NCBI RefSeq assembly: GCF_050908995.1
Contig: NC_135120.1
Coordinates: 9,189,433-9,253,432, forward strand
DNA from: Andrena cerasifolii
Taxonomy: Eukaryota > Arthropoda > Insecta > Hymenoptera > Andrenidae
DNA length: 64,000 bases
Reading direction: 5' to 3'
Part shown: piece by piece, positions 10,898 through 23,042 of the stretch
Numbering within the stretch: the first letter of the stretch is position 1
How the letters are laid out: every line of letters starts with the position of its first letter
Notes under the pieces: model-generated
Databases searched by the model: none
Told to the model about the DNA's origin: nothing
The model's input: only the letters and a program-made list of their open reading frames with translations
Translations under genes and position numbers: made by a program

Positions 10898-11596
10898 TAA
10901 TCCTGCTAGGCGCGCGCTGCTCTGCCGTTTTAAAGAATCTATTTGCAAAGGCTTGCTAGCTCGCTGCGCGCTGCAAAGGGCTCGCCATTGAATATTCCTC
11001 GATCGTCTGAGGAAATGTTCCAGCCAGTTTCAGTCGTACAAGAAAGAAGGAGAAAAGGCAACGTACGTGACACGCGCCGCATTTTGCAATTACCACAAAG
11101 CATTCCATGCGGAGGCATCGATTCACAGGACCTGATGGAAATGCAGAGGGAGATTGTATTCGAGTCGCCGTGCGACAGTAGGCGTCTTTAATTAAATGTA
11201 CAAACCGTGTCCCCCCGCTGCGAGAGTTCAACGCGCCTCGACGCAATTGCTATCAGCCGCAACGGCATCGAAAGTTGGGGAAAATCACGCGTCTTCAGCG
11301 GGCGCGACGCACCCCGCTCTGCAGAAATTCTGCTCCCGGACAAACTACAACGCCTGCGCGCGATAATACAAATATTCGCGACGTTATTCGCCAAGTAAAT
11401 TCCCGCGGAGGCAAGGTCCGCTGCGCGCCAGCCAACCCGCGTTAATTAGAATTCCCATTCGTGTTTAGAAAATTTAATCGTCCTCATTTCCGCCGTGTCC
11501 CCTCTTCCCATTTAATCCGAAGCTTTGCTTGAATTTTTTCCTCCGTTTAACGCGGATTAACTCGGCACAATTTTAAAACAAATTGGATCCGCCGCT

Positions 11597-11612
11597 CGCG
11601 CGCGCGCGCGCG
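11597..11612. repeat. (CG)8 microsatellite
   Basis: An alternating CG run lies just left of the hAT-like element. Such runs can adopt Z-DNA in vitro; no role is evident here. Confidence 0.8.
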
Positions 11613-11721
11613 CCGGGTAACAGTCTCGCGCACAAACTAGGGATTGAAACGATTCCGAAAATAATTGTTTCAAACAGTTATATATCGGTTCTGACTGAAA
11701 CAGTTATGAAGAACAGATATT

Positions 11722-11957
11722 CTGAATAACTGTTATAAGGAACCGAAATTTCTGAATAACTGTTATAAGGAACCGAAATTCTGAATAACTGTTATAAGGA
11801 ACCGAAATTTCTGAATAACTGTTATAAGGAACCGAAATTTCTGAATAACTGTTATAAGGAACCAAAATTTCTGAATAACTGTTATAAGGAACCGAAATTC
11901 CTAAATAACTGTTATAAGGAACCGAAATTTCTAACTAACTGTTATAAGGAACCGAAA
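11722..11957. repeat. 30-bp minisatellite inside the hAT-like element
   Basis: About eight head-to-tail copies of a 29-30 bp unit with core CTGAATAACTGTTATAAGGA followed by ACCGAAATT. The units are nearly identical. One inverted copy is present in the right arm near 12930-12965, so the array is an expansion of an original terminal-repeat segment. Confidence 0.9.
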
Positions 11958-12282
11958 TAACGGTTTCGGTTACGGTTCTACACAACCGATATTATATCGG
12001 TTATAACGGTTCTAGTTTTTTCGGTTCTATTTTCGATTTTACAGGAATTGAAATAAGTAGATATTACGCTTACAGGTTACTGTATATTAAGAAATTATTT
12101 TGAAGAAATATTTCGAAGAAATTCAATAATCTACAATTTTGTTACAGTTTAAGAGTATTACTAATATATCATGAGCCAGGTTTCCGTTCATTCTCGAGCG
12201 ATGCGGAGATAAAATAAATTAATAAAATAATTACTACCGACCAGTATTTTTAGATTTATTATCAGAATTTTTAATTGTAGGG

Positions 12283-12487
12283 GAGAGCGGGGACAAACGT
12301 AACACTTTTTACATTTGGCCCAGCTGCCAATTACCTCTTACAGATATAAAAACGAAAATTATGCCTTAAGATAGTGTGTTTCTTGGTCTATCAATTGACC
12401 ACAAATTCAGCCTTCCATGATAAGTAGTCAAAGAGTTATGGCAATTTTCCGCAGTGACTGTCATTGTTACTTTCGTCCTGCAGGGGA
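12283..12487. mobile_element. TA-flanked GGGG-end family, degenerate copy
   Basis: The left end TAGGGGAGAGCGGGGAC followed by AAACGTAAC matches the family ends at 18317, 33747, 45992 and 49743. The right end is probably the degenerate GTTACTTTCGTCC at about 12468-12480, complementary to the left subterminal word. It is nested within the hAT-like element. The boundary is uncertain. Confidence 0.5.
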
Positions 12488-12508
12488 AACTTTTTGTCTA
12501 TCGCTTAC

Positions 12509-12691
12509 ACTTCGCGAGTTATAATACAAAATCGGAAAAGGTTAATTCAAGGTTTTTCAAAGGTTAATTTCACCCCCTTCGAGTGAATCTGGGCAGCAAA
12601 CAAAAACTGCGTTGTAATCAGGAGGAAATCCCGCACATATTCACAAAGTTTTAGAATTTTTTTAATTTTCGGGTTCGGGATCTTCCCCTGT
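12509..12691. mobile_element. solo right arm of the TIR element seen at 33500-36412
   Basis: The segment from TTCGCGAGTTATAA to GGATCTTCCCCTGT matches the right arm at 36228-36412 (shared words GGGCAG.AAACAAAAA and GCGTTGTA.TC.GGAGGAAAT). The matching left arm is not present here. Confidence 0.65.
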
Positions 12692-13037
12692 GAGATGATT
12701 GCTAAAGCAAGAATAGACGTCTGCGTTCAAATTGCGTTGACAAAATAAATCCATGCACAGCCATTGGAGAGTTAAAACATATATCAATTTCTTAGCAACA
12801 ATATAAGAATCAATTTACGAACCGAAATGAACCGACTCCAGAACCGTTTTAGAACCGATATAGAACCGAAAAAATAACGATTCTAGAACCGATATTACAT
12901 ACAACCGTAACCGAAATCGATATACCTAGTCAGAAATTTCGGTTCCTTATAACAGTTATCCAGAATATCGGTTCTTCATAACCGTTTCAAGAACCGAAAC
13001 CGATATATCATAACTGTTTTAAACACCTGGCACGAAC

Positions 13038-16000
13038 GCCCGACCTCTGCGCGCGTACGTGTGCGAGGGTAGAAATTTAACTGGTGGACGAGGACGTCTC
13101 AGGTGGAGGGGGCGCAAAACAAGAAGCACGAGGATCAAGCTGACATTTTGCTCGCGGCTAAGGGAACCACCGTGTCCTATCTGGCTCCGTGTATTTGTTT
13201 GTATTTGCATGTAATTATTGCGTCGAGCTTCGGCAAAAAGGCTTGTGTTAATACCAGCCAGCCACTTGTCGGCAAGGTTGTCGCTCATTAGCATCGTTAG
13301 CTACGAGAAAAAAAAAACGAAGGGGAAGAAAAGGGAGGCGCAGAAGGGTGGGACAAAGTGGTATCGTAGAGGGGAATTGGAGCAACGAACAACAACGCCG
13401 GCCGCAAAGGAAGCCATACCGCCACTTGTATATTCCCACCGAGGTCCCGCGTGTTCACGAAAATTACGAAAATTGCGAAAACACGGAACTACCCCGGTTT
13501 GAGATTAAGTGCTACGCCGTGGTAAAACCGCTCGCGTTATTTCACGCGCTCCTCCGTCGAGCTCTTGCAGAAGCGCGTGCGACGACGCATGCGTGGCCAT
13601 TATATTTTAATCGACGGGAATTTCGCTGATTCGATCCCTCTCTTCCCTAAACAATAGAGGTGGTGCTGCCTGCCGATCGTGTTTAGCTGATGGAACAACC
13701 TGATTTGAAATTTCGAGCAACAAGGGAGACACCTGTGTTTCCCCACCCTACACCGTTCATATTCATGGAACCACTTTTAACCATCGTCCTAATACTTTGC
13801 TTCTCCACTCTAGAAGAACCTTGCGGCAGTGCGAAATAATAAAAGAGGGGGATCCATTAAATCACAGCGTAGGGCTAGCACCGCTGAGAGCGTGGGATCG
13901 ACCGAGCTCCATGAATTATATTACAGGATGGAGAGAAAAAAAAACGTTCCTCCGAAAAAAAAGGGATTGAACGGGGAACGGAGAGAGGAAAGCTCGGCAG
14001 CGGCACGACACCGAAAATACATCGGGCGGGACGCATCACGTATTTAAAGCGGACGGGCGAACTGGAGCATTGTTCGAATTCCCTCTTCAGGGGCACGCTA
14101 ATTAGGAGCTGTCGGGGATTCTCCGCGGTGTCCGGGGCATTTTCGTATCAATATTTAAAGGGGCTGCAAGGGCGAAATCAATGCAAGATGGGACTGTGTG
14201 AGGGACGAGTTACATACGTGTGTCTGTAAGCCATGCACCAGCGATTGCGCCGCATTAAAGGATTACAACCGATTGCTTTTAATTACAGATTATTGATTCC
14301 CGAACAATGACGCCATTGTCCGGCAGTCCGTTCGATAATTGATTTACGATGTCGATCTCGTGTACGCGTACATCTGCTAAATATAAAAAAAAAAAAGGGA
14401 GTGCATTGAGTGCGCTCGACGAGCGGCGATAATGTGACGCTTATGGCGGGGTATTAAATAGGCAACGCGCGATTTACGATGACGTCGGCTCGGTACGTTT
14501 ACCTCTGCCGGGGAAATCAATACGAATTATTAGTATCTCTGACGAGAATGGTTAATATTCGTGGGCAGTGCGTCACGGGTTTCATTTTGTTCGTTTGATG
14601 GGATTAACGTTGGTGCGCTCGTACAGAATGGATTGAAATACGCAGTTCAGTGTACACGCGTGACGATTCTATGACTCAACAGAACGAAGGAATAAATGTT
14701 TCTAGAGATCTGTTGCGTTTTCGAGAAAGAATTACTTGAAAGTATGATTCCCCGAGGTATCGATATGAGAGCACAATAACGATCGCATCGATTACGCTCT
14801 ATAAACCTCGAGTTTTCACGTAGATACAGAAGAATCAACGCTGTGGTATATGTTGGAGTATTGATTGGCGCTAGCTGCGAAACCGAACCCACCATCTAGC
14901 GTAAATTCAGTGAAATTCGGATTCAACTTTTGAATATGGCGCCACGGACAGTGCTGCCAACGCGAGGGATGCAAAACCACCAGTCGGTAATAAGTGCTGG
15001 TCGATACCAACAGTTGGTATCTGTCTTTCGAGAATTACCTGCAGCTAGTAACGTTACGCGCGTTGCAACCATAGAATTTAGGAGAAAAAGCAACTAGGGA
15101 AGGTGAATTTAAGTTGCAGTTACAGCTACAACAAAATCGAAACATAGCCAAAACGTGATTTTATAAGAGTAGTGGAAATCAACTGGTCGACTGCCAATAG
15201 CAACATCCGCATCACTCTGCCAACAGCAGGACACTGCTCCCTACTATACCAGCATCGTGATTTATCACTAGACTAGGGACAAAGTTCGTTCTCCGCGTAG
15301 AGGGCGCGAGCAGCGTGCCACCGTCATTCCACGGAGGCTTTTAGGGAATTATTCGGATCAACGTACCACGTGCGCTTGCAAATATCGCGGCAATCCGACC
15401 TAACAGCCTCCGATACGAGTGTTTAACAGGTTCGAAACGAGCGTCCCCTTGGCAAACAGGCTTTATAAGGAACATCAATGCCTCGTTCGAGAAGTAAACA
15501 TTGAAGCTGTTCGGGCAAATATCGTCCCGTATAGTGTGAAAACAAAACAACCAACAGAACCGATGAGGGACGCGCGGTTACGCGATGAAAAATATCAAAC
15601 AAGGAAAAACACGGTCGAACTGTTCAGCGGCGGAACGCCATTAAACTTGGCCAATTGAAAATATTAGATAGCGACGGGGAGAACTGTAGGCTGGGAATTT
15701 TTGCTCGCCTCCATCCGCGGCCCCGTACACTTTATCCACTTCAGCGATCACCGCTATTGAATTTTAAAGTAGAAATGGTATTCATCGCTCCCCCGCCCCC
15801 TACGTCCCTTTTATGAACGCGTATTCATTCAAAGAGGCTTCCACCGATTTACCCCCCGCGCGGTGAGGGGTAGGGGAAGAAATCGAACACCGACGAGATC
15901 TCGGCGTGTAATTCGCTCGGCGCGATTTACCCGCTAGCAGCTACGCGAAGCCGTAACCGGACCAGCAAATCGATGGCTTTGCGTCGCTGCTCCGACACGT

Positions 16001-17580
16001 TAATCGCACAGCTGTGTCCTTCACCGGGGTGGCTGCGGAGCGGAGGAGTCCACGATTAAGCGATTGAACGCGACCGGAACATCCGATCGAGCCTGATTCA
16101 CATCCCAGAAATCATCGCGCCGTGTGGAGGAAGAAAGGAAAATAAACGATTTACACTAGCACGCTTCGGAATGCAATCATTCACTGCGACGAGCAACGTG
16201 TCCCTGTGATTCCATGGAAAAGTCTCTTTTTCGCGCGAGGAATTAGTTACAGTGGTCGGAGCTGATTGAAACAAAGTTCAGCGGGGTTTCAAATGGCCCG
16301 AAATCCATCAGAAATCGTCCCGAAATCAAACGAACTCGTTCGGCGAGACGCGTCCGAAACTCTGTCGTTCAACTCGCCAAAGAGTCGTTGATTCCACGGA
16401 GCATGAAACTAACGCGGCTCGCACGCAATTGAATTCCATCTACAGGGTGTTTCGTTAGCTACAAACACACCAGGAATTCTCATCGCCCGCCAGCGTCCCC
16501 ATCCTTGTATAATATCCCGTCGAATTAGATAAAAGCTCGTGAAGGGCATGAAAAATGATAGCCCCGACCGCCTGGAACGAGGCAATTTCAGCCGTGTCCC
16601 AGGTGAAACTCGCCCTTGACGAGAAATATAGACTAGACGTTATCGAAGCGTGCAATCCCGTCGCGTGTCACGGTCGTAATACCTGCCTCTGAAATCCTTT
16701 TACCAAAGCGTCGCTCTCTTTATTCTGCGGCGCTGCGTACAGGACAAACGATTAGCCCCGAAGCCCATCGATCGAGCACCCTTGTTGCAGAATTGCAGCC
16801 GTCCGGCAGGTCAGTTGCAAAAGTTGCGACTGGTTTCAGCGCGGGGCTAACCCAATTTCCATCGGTCGGGGGGAGGATGGAGGCCGCGAGCGCGATTGAA
16901 AAATTGCTTGGAAGATCGCAACGAGGCCCCACAGGTCCATTAACGCCGGGTAATCTCGCAGGTTCGATTGTTTCGACGGGAATTTATGCAGCTTCGGTCC
17001 GCGAGGCTGCCCTGGGAGTAATAAATCCAAGGAGGACGCGCCGCGGAAGACGCGGCCGATCCTCTCCGCTGATAAATTTCTTTTCAACGAGCTAACCAAC
17101 TTCCCCGACCGATCGATCTCCATCCCCCGGCCACCCCCGCGGAGAATTTGCTTATAAATTATTCGAGCTGCAGCTTAGCGGTGATTAGCGACCGATCGAG
17201 AGATCGGGCCACGCTCGGGGTTGCGATCGAAGGTTGGGGGCTCGGGTTCGCGCCCCCACCCCCGCGTTATCGAGCGGCGATGCTGACACGCGCCAGCGAG
17301 AAGTAATTAGACGTTATTAAGCACGTCGGGAATAAATATCGATTATGCGCTGCTACGTACGACCCTCTTCGCTTTGACGTACATATACAGTCACATGCAG
17401 GACCTTGGACGTTTTACACGCTGCAATCGATACCAGCGCGACTCGAGCGATGAGCGACCCTCCCCGCTCGTGGTAATCCTTCGAAATTATTGTTTTTAAT
17501 ATGTACGCGCTAGCTATCGACCTCTTTCCAGCACACAGACGATCACAAACGGCAACCAGGTACGCTTAACGCTTTCTTGC
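13038..17580. other. unique stretch, no gene supported
   Basis: About 4.5 kb of CpG-containing unique sequence. It holds short A runs (13305, 13940 and 14385 regions), and 16443-16462 (TACAGGGTGTTTCG) resembles the end word of a TIR element without a partner. Open frames are under 105 codons and overlap one another. No exon or RNA gene is recognised. Confidence 0.5.
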
Positions 17581-17606
17581 CTCACGTGAGTCACCGGGTG
17601 ACTCAC
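17581..17606. promoter_or_regulatory. candidate AP-1/E-box palindromic cluster
   Basis: GTGAGTCACC and GGTGACTCAC are 10-bp perfect inverted arms separated by a single G (17586-17606). Each arm contains an AP-1 type heptamer (TGAGTCA, TGACTCA). The left arm overlaps CTCACGTGAG, which contains the E-box CACGTG. bZIP and bHLH proteins bind these words in animals; occupancy here is inference. Confidence 0.4.
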
Positions 17607-18314
17607 GATGCTTGTCGCCAGCGAGACTTTCATCAACCTGGCGAGCATGTCGCTTGGAATCAGAGGACCGAGGAAGAGGATGAATGTATCACACGTCGCA
17701 GCTGACTAAAAAGTCTAATGCCAAACGTGCCTTCGTATTCCGACATAGCCTCCCTCTGCCACTTCGTAGCTACACGCACCCCGCTCCTCGTTCATCCATT
17801 AATGTAAGAGACGCGCGTGTTCCGGCACCACCCCCGTGCGTTTCTTCGTGGCCCAGCCTGCACCCGACTCTGCGTTCTAATAGCTAAAATAAGTGGAATC
17901 CGCGAGTTTTCCCCGTATTTTCCGGCGTTCACGCACAAACGCAGTGGCATCGACTTTCCTGGGGACGGGAGAACGCTCGTTAAAACGTCCATCATTCGTA
18001 TTAATATCGCCGCGAGAGCATTATTCGTTTTATCTGCGAGACAAATAAAACGGGGATATAAATTCTGTGATAACGGGCGGTGTACGTTCGTTCGAGGCGG
18101 ATGAAACGCTATGTGGTAACCGAACACGCACTCTGCTGTTTTATATAAAAGATTATCCTGCAGTTAAATAATGTCTGCGTCGAAATTGAAAGTCGAGATC
18201 GAATGGCTCTGATAAGCACGGTTATGCGGTGACTTTTAAGGTGTTCCACCCTGTAACAGTTCTTCTTCGAGCCAACTGTCCTCTGCACGAGGCAATTCTT
18301 CGTCGAGACGGACG
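17607..18314. other. unique stretch, no gene supported
   Basis: CpG-containing unique DNA. Chance frames of 67-111 codons overlap on both strands. Confidence 0.5.
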
Positions 18315-18316
18315 TA

Positions 18317-19210
18317 GGGGAAAGTGGGGTAAAACGGAACGGGTGGGTAAAACGGAACACCAATGTTTCTGTTAGATAAGAGCTGCGAATGAGTTGGCAT
18401 CGCGTGACATGGAACCAAAGGGTCCTCGTAGCATTTTGTGATAGACCATAGACCCCTGCACGCGTTATTTTTCCATTAAGAGAATTGGAAAAATTTCCGG
18501 TATCGACGTTTCAATATTGCGTTGGACTTTCGACCACTTTTCGGTAGTTGGATTTGGAAAATTAATAACGACAAGTACATCGTTGGATTCTATAGTCCTT
18601 ACGCTACATTTTGACGTATACAAACAGTTCTTTACCTCGCGCTGAAGTGTAAATATTAAATGTTTACTAAATGACTGCGTGTAAAGGGTGGGCCCATGAG
18701 GCCAGAACCAGTGCTGAAAAGGAAGATGATACATTTGTATGTGATTTTTGTTCATAAAATAATAAACAAACCGTATTAATCTATCCTTCTTCTACGATAT
18801 TATATTTATATCTGATTATTTTCCGTAATTTTCAAGTTATCTAATAAAATATTTTCTCTTACACGTATAATATATATTTTTGTTATATTTTATTTGCAAT
18901 AGTTATACCTAAAACATATATTTATAGATTTTAGCATAAATGAATACATTTTAAATCATAAAAACAAAGATTTTGTACGTTTACACGGTCTTCGAGTGGG
19001 TGTTCCGTCTTTGAGAGAGGGGAAGATTTCAATACCTCCGGTAAATTTAATTTTCCGTCGTTCCCAAAGATTTTTCTTAACAATGACTTTGATTTTCTTA
19101 TAGTCAAAGGTCCACTGAAGACTCCTGTTGAAGTCTCGTGTCTATTTCTCCTCCCGATTTTAAGTTATCACCCTCCAAAGTTAACCATTCCGTTTTACCC
19201 CACCTACCCC
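18317..19210. mobile_element. TA-flanked GGGG-end family, 0.9-kb copy
   Basis: TA at 18315-18316 and 19211-19212 flank ends GGGGAAAGTGGGGTAAAACG and its right counterpart CGTTTTACCCCACCTACCCC. The word GGGTAAAACGGAAC is repeated just inside the left end. The interior is AT-rich. A 96-codon minus-strand frame (18465-18755) and an open stretch of about 60 codons further right on the same strand are not recognisable as a transposase. TA duplication fits the Tc1/mariner/pogo group; assignment is inference. Confidence 0.75.
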
Positions 19211-19212
19211 TA

Positions 19213-20512
19213 TAATAGAATAATTACACACAGTCTTTCAAAAGGAACACCCAGCATTTCGTGCCGACACCCAAACTAGAGAATACACGTCCCTCGACAC
19301 CACTCCGCCGAAACAACCCCCGCGCGCATCGATTGGAAACCCACCCAACGATGAAACACTCGTTAGAGCGCCAAAGAAGAATCTGGGAAGATCGAAAGGC
19401 AGCGTGTACCTACCCAAGGATAGTCTCGCACGTAGAAAAGACAGCCAAGCTACTCGCGAAAGGCTGGGTTAGAGCGTTTGGGTGCGTGGGCGTGGAGGAG
19501 CGCGAAGGAGCCAGTGAATGGGCGAAGGAATGAAAGAAACTGTGCAGCAGGGGCACTGGGTTCTATCGACTTTTAATTACCTCGCATCGTTTCCTGCTAA
19601 CAGCCGTGGTACCCGGGCGATCTTTGTGAACACCGCGTAGTCACCCTATGCCCCCGGGCTTTAAAGCTTTAAAGCTTTAAGCCAATATCACGCGAAACGG
19701 CTCGCTGGCACCGGCCAGCTACAATGTTAATTCTGTTTCGACGTTTTTTCCCATGGAAATAGGGGAGGAATGGAAGGACACACCGGGGAGGCGGGAGGAA
19801 GCAGCTCGCGGTGCGTAACAGAGCGACAGGTCAGCTGGAAGAGCGTACGTGTTCCATCGTCGAGTATCAAACGGCGAACACGTATCGCGGCTTTTAAAAC
19901 GGGATTTCCAACGCTGCGCACTCTTTTATCCCGTATCACCAGGGAAGATTGACCTATCAGACGTCCGCCGAACCGTGAAAACTTCTTCCGAGCGCTGGTA
20001 TCGGAGCAGCCGCCGGAGTCGTGGAAACGGAACGCGTCGCGCGTCTATTTTTCCGCGAGCATTTCGCGATCGTTGAAATTGCGCGATTACGCCGCTGGCC
20101 TTGTCGCGGGACGGGGGATGGGCGAAAGCGGGGGAGCGAGAATTTAGGTTTCTAGTAAGCGGGGAAAAACGCAAGGACCTCCTCCTGGCGGTTAATTCGC
20201 AGGTCGGGAAAGTTTCTCGCAGTTGCGATTAAAATTACCACCGCGACTCGCCTGTCGCGCGGATATCTGCCGCTGCTCGCGGAACATTTCAACGGTGGTT
20301 AAACATTTAATTACGCAGCACAAACTGGACGCCGCTGGAATATACAAATAGAACTGTTTTAATGAAATATCGGGAGGGTTTTCTGCGCGGGAACAAATCA
20401 TTTCAACAACAAATATCCTTCGCATTGTTCGTCTGTCGATTGGGAATTTAGTGGTGACTCGTACACCGCGCTCCACCCTCGCATCGTGGATTAATAAAAC
20501 AATATCGGAAGC
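19213..20512. other. unique stretch, no gene supported
   Basis: CpG-rich unique DNA with small overlapping chance frames. It contains the short repeat at 19657-19683. Confidence 0.5.
19657..19683. repeat. GCTTTAAA triplicate, near-palindrome
   Basis: Three head-to-tail GCTTTAAA octamers, the last losing one A, sit between GG and CC and form a nearly self-complementary 27-mer. Confidence 0.6.
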
Positions 20513-20514
20513 TA

Positions 20515-20541
20515 CAGTACTGGTCAAAAGTACGAGAGCAC
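20515..20541 (+). mobile_element. solo Tc1-like terminal repeat
   Basis: After TA (20513-20514), CAGTACTGGTCAAAAGTA matches the familiar Tc1-type end CAGT...GGTCAAAAGTA. No opposite end or transposase is found nearby, so this is a solo or truncated end. Confidence 0.45.
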
Positions 20542-21523
20542 CCGGTTCGTTGTCACTTGCTCGGGGAAGTAAATTCTTCGCGATACGTACGCCTCGGGTT
20601 TAGTGGCTTTCAAGAAACTGCAGCACAAATTCTATCGGCCAGTAAATTGGACAGTACGCGGAGTCGAAGCTTCGTCGATGGGTCCACCAATTTATGCGCA
20701 GCTTGTTCGTAACGGCAACGCGGGAAAAACTGAAATTCGGCGAGTTAACCGTGCTTCTGTGCCATCAAATTTCAATCGAGAGATATTAATAGCCATTCTG
20801 TTCTGTGACGCAATCGATTGGCCGCAAAATAAACGTCGCTACGGTTACGAACACGGCCGTATTGGCCGTCAGCAGGCCAGGCCAGAAATTCAGCAGTAAA
20901 GTGCCTCGTCAAAGGACTCTGCATCGAGTAAATTGTTTTCGAGCGACAGCTGTTACGTAAGAGATAGAAGAAATATATCGTGATCTAACATTTAGGGGCT
21001 TAACAACTAGAGCCCTTTACTTTCTCTACGCCTGTCCCGATTAGGGATCTCCAATAGTCACGAGCGATGCAGCGCGACGTGAATACACACTTCTATCGAT
21101 CACGCGGCAAAAAACCCTGGGCTGCGCGTCAATATTTTATTCCTTGGAAAAAAAGTTTGCGGTTTAATGGGCGGCTTCTGTGAACGGCGACCCAGCGTTA
21201 AGCCGGTCCATCGGGAAATCCCCTGGTCGGTGGACGGGTCCAATTCGCCTCTGGCTACGCATCACGGGTATATCCAAAATGAAATCGCGAAAGCTCCCGT
21301 GCGATATACAAGGTGCTCCGTGCATGTTCCACCAAACATCTGCATATTCCACTGATTGTTTTGCTTAGAAGCTGACATCCGAACGAAGGTTTAGATATGC
21401 GTATCCCAGTCGGACCAGAGTAGCTGTTACATTCGAAATTCAACTGTCCAACAACTAACTAAGCATACCTATTTCAATTACTAATAATAGGAACACCCTC
21501 TCCCTGCACAAACGAATCTAAAC
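20542..21523. other. unique stretch, no gene supported
   Basis: Unique DNA. Three 62-codon frames overlap at 21164-21368 on both strands, arguing for chance. Confidence 0.5.
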
Positions 21524-21828
21524 TAGGGCTGTAATGAATATACGACTAATCACAGCTCTAATCTAAACCTCAATGCAGAGCAACATTGTGTTAAAAGTCC
21601 TTTGACACTTGTATTTAGTGTTCCTGAATTCTCCATATTTTTTGTTTCTCGAGAAATCAGAAATGAGATCATATTTCTTGAGAATTCTCGAGAATTCTAG
21701 AGAAATTGAAAAAAATATTGTGAAAATTATATTTTTCGAATAATGTTGATAATATTTATCAAAACACACAAGAAAACATTAATTAAATGATTATTCCTAT
21801 GTAATTTATACAAAGCTTGTGGAAATGA

Positions 21829-22207
21829 AAAATAGATATTAAACATAATTGGTAAATTTATTTATTTAATACAAAATTTGTACAAAGCGAAACATTACTT
21901 TTTGGTTTTAAATTTTATTTCTAAATAGCAAAATGCGTCTAATGTAGCGTCAGCTAATCTATTTCTTTATATATATATATATATAACAGTAATAGATTTT
22001 GCCACAAAAAATTGTTAATCTATTTCTTTTTTTATATATATATAACAGTAACAGATTTTGCCACAAAAAAGAAATAGATTAGCTGACGCTACATTAGACG
22101 CATTTTGCTATTTAGAAATAAAATTTAAAACCAAAAAGTAATGTTTCGCTTTGTACAAATTTTGAATTAAATAAATAAATTTACCAATTATGTTTAATAT
22201 CTATTTT
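21829..22207. repeat. long palindrome (MITE-like), about 150-bp arms
   Basis: Left arm 21829-21970 and right arm about 22065-22207 are near-perfect inverted copies: AATAGATATTAAACATAATT at the left, its complement at the right. Between them is a short centre with TA runs (21968-21986 and 22034-22044) and two direct copies of a word containing AGATTTTGCCACAAAAAA. No coding sequence and no clear target duplication. Confidence 0.85.
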
Positions 22208-22570
22208 ATATATATATAAATGCGTCTTTTAAACCTTTTGGAAGAAATTCTGGATCATGCAAAAATTTGATACGGGATACGATAGACTTATCCCCTCTTT
22301 TCTATATTTCTTCTTTAATAGCCACAAGAAAGTCATTAGGTACTTAATTCAGTATACAATTTTTCTAAATTTTTAAATAATAATTTAAGAGCACCTTCAG
22401 CAGTTAATAATATCGAATCTTCTGTACTGTGATTTTCTATTGGAATTCATATAGGTTCTAATGTTATTAATAAGATGTTTTATAAATTGTAGATGTGGTT
22501 ATACGTTCGCGATTAACTAGGAATACATTCATTTACGAAAATAAATGAGATTTATAATATTTTTCCTAGA

Positions 22571-23042
22571 CTTAAGTTTCTCGAGAAATACTATAATTTC
22601 TCGAGAAACTTAAGTAAAATACTATAATTTCTCGAGAAACTTAAGTAAAATACTATAATTTCTCGAGAAACTTAAGTAAAATACTATAATTTCTCGAGAA
22701 ACTTAAGTAAATTACTATAATTTCTCGAGAAACTTAAGTAAAATACTATAATTTCTCGAGAAACTTAAGTAAAATACTATAATTTCTCGAGAAACTTAAG
22801 TAAAATACTATAATATCTCGAGAAACTTAAGTAAAATACTATAATTTCTCGAGAAACTTAAGTAAAATACTACAATTTCTCGAGAAACTTAAGTAAAATA
22901 CTATAATTTCTCGAGAAACTTAAGTAAAATACTATAATTTCTCGAGAAACTTAAGTAAAATACTATAATTTCTCGAGAAACTTAAGTAAAATACTACAAT
23001 TTCTCGAGAAACTTAAGTAAAATACTATAATTTCTCGAGAAA
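22571..23042. repeat. 31-bp minisatellite, 14 units, built on TTTCTCGAGAAA
   Basis: Fourteen exact-length 31-bp units run from 22590 to 23023, each containing the 12-bp palindrome TTTCTCGAGAAA and the 6-bp palindrome CTTAAG, followed by a partial unit to about 23042. Only a handful of single-base differences are seen (for example ACTACAAT for ACTATAAT). An inverted part-unit (CTTAAGTTTCTCGAGAAAT) borders the array at 22571-22589. No spacers vary, so it is not a CRISPR array. Confidence 0.95.

Larger units (their letters stand above)
8767..11629. other. CpG-rich unique stretch, no gene supported
   Basis: About 2.9 kb of unique, CpG-rich DNA. A pyrimidine-rich strand at about 9640-9850 includes a run of 12 C (9662-9673) and makes a long chance frame (9409-10083, 224 codons) whose translation is serine/proline/phenylalanine-rich low complexity. 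Other frames overlap on both strands. No exon is recognised; regulatory DNA is possible. Confidence 0.5.
11638..13029. mobile_element. hAT-like foldback element, family 1, copy B (expanded)
   Basis: The left end TAGGGATTGAAACG is flanked by GCACAAAC (11630-11637) and the right end CACCTG by GCACGAAC (13030-13037), an 8-bp duplication with one mismatch. The first 100 bp align with copy A at 2277 (shared words GAAAATAA.TGTTTCAAAC and CTGACTGAAA.AGTTATGAAGAAC). Differences from copy A: the left arm carries about eight tandem copies of a 30-bp unit, the right terminus lacks about 20 bp near its end, and the interior is replaced by other repeat pieces (12283-12487 and 12509-12691). No coding sequence. 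Confidence 0.85.

Noticed and set aside
11722..11957. CRISPR array
   Set aside because: Contiguous identical 30-bp units without spacers, lying inside a transposon arm.
22590..23023. Heat-shock element array
   Set aside because: TTCTCGAGAA has the TTC and GAA blocks separated by four bases, not the two required by the heat-shock consensus.
22571..23042. CRISPR array
   Set aside because: Units are directly contiguous with no variable spacers and the DNA is eukaryotic; it is a minisatellite.
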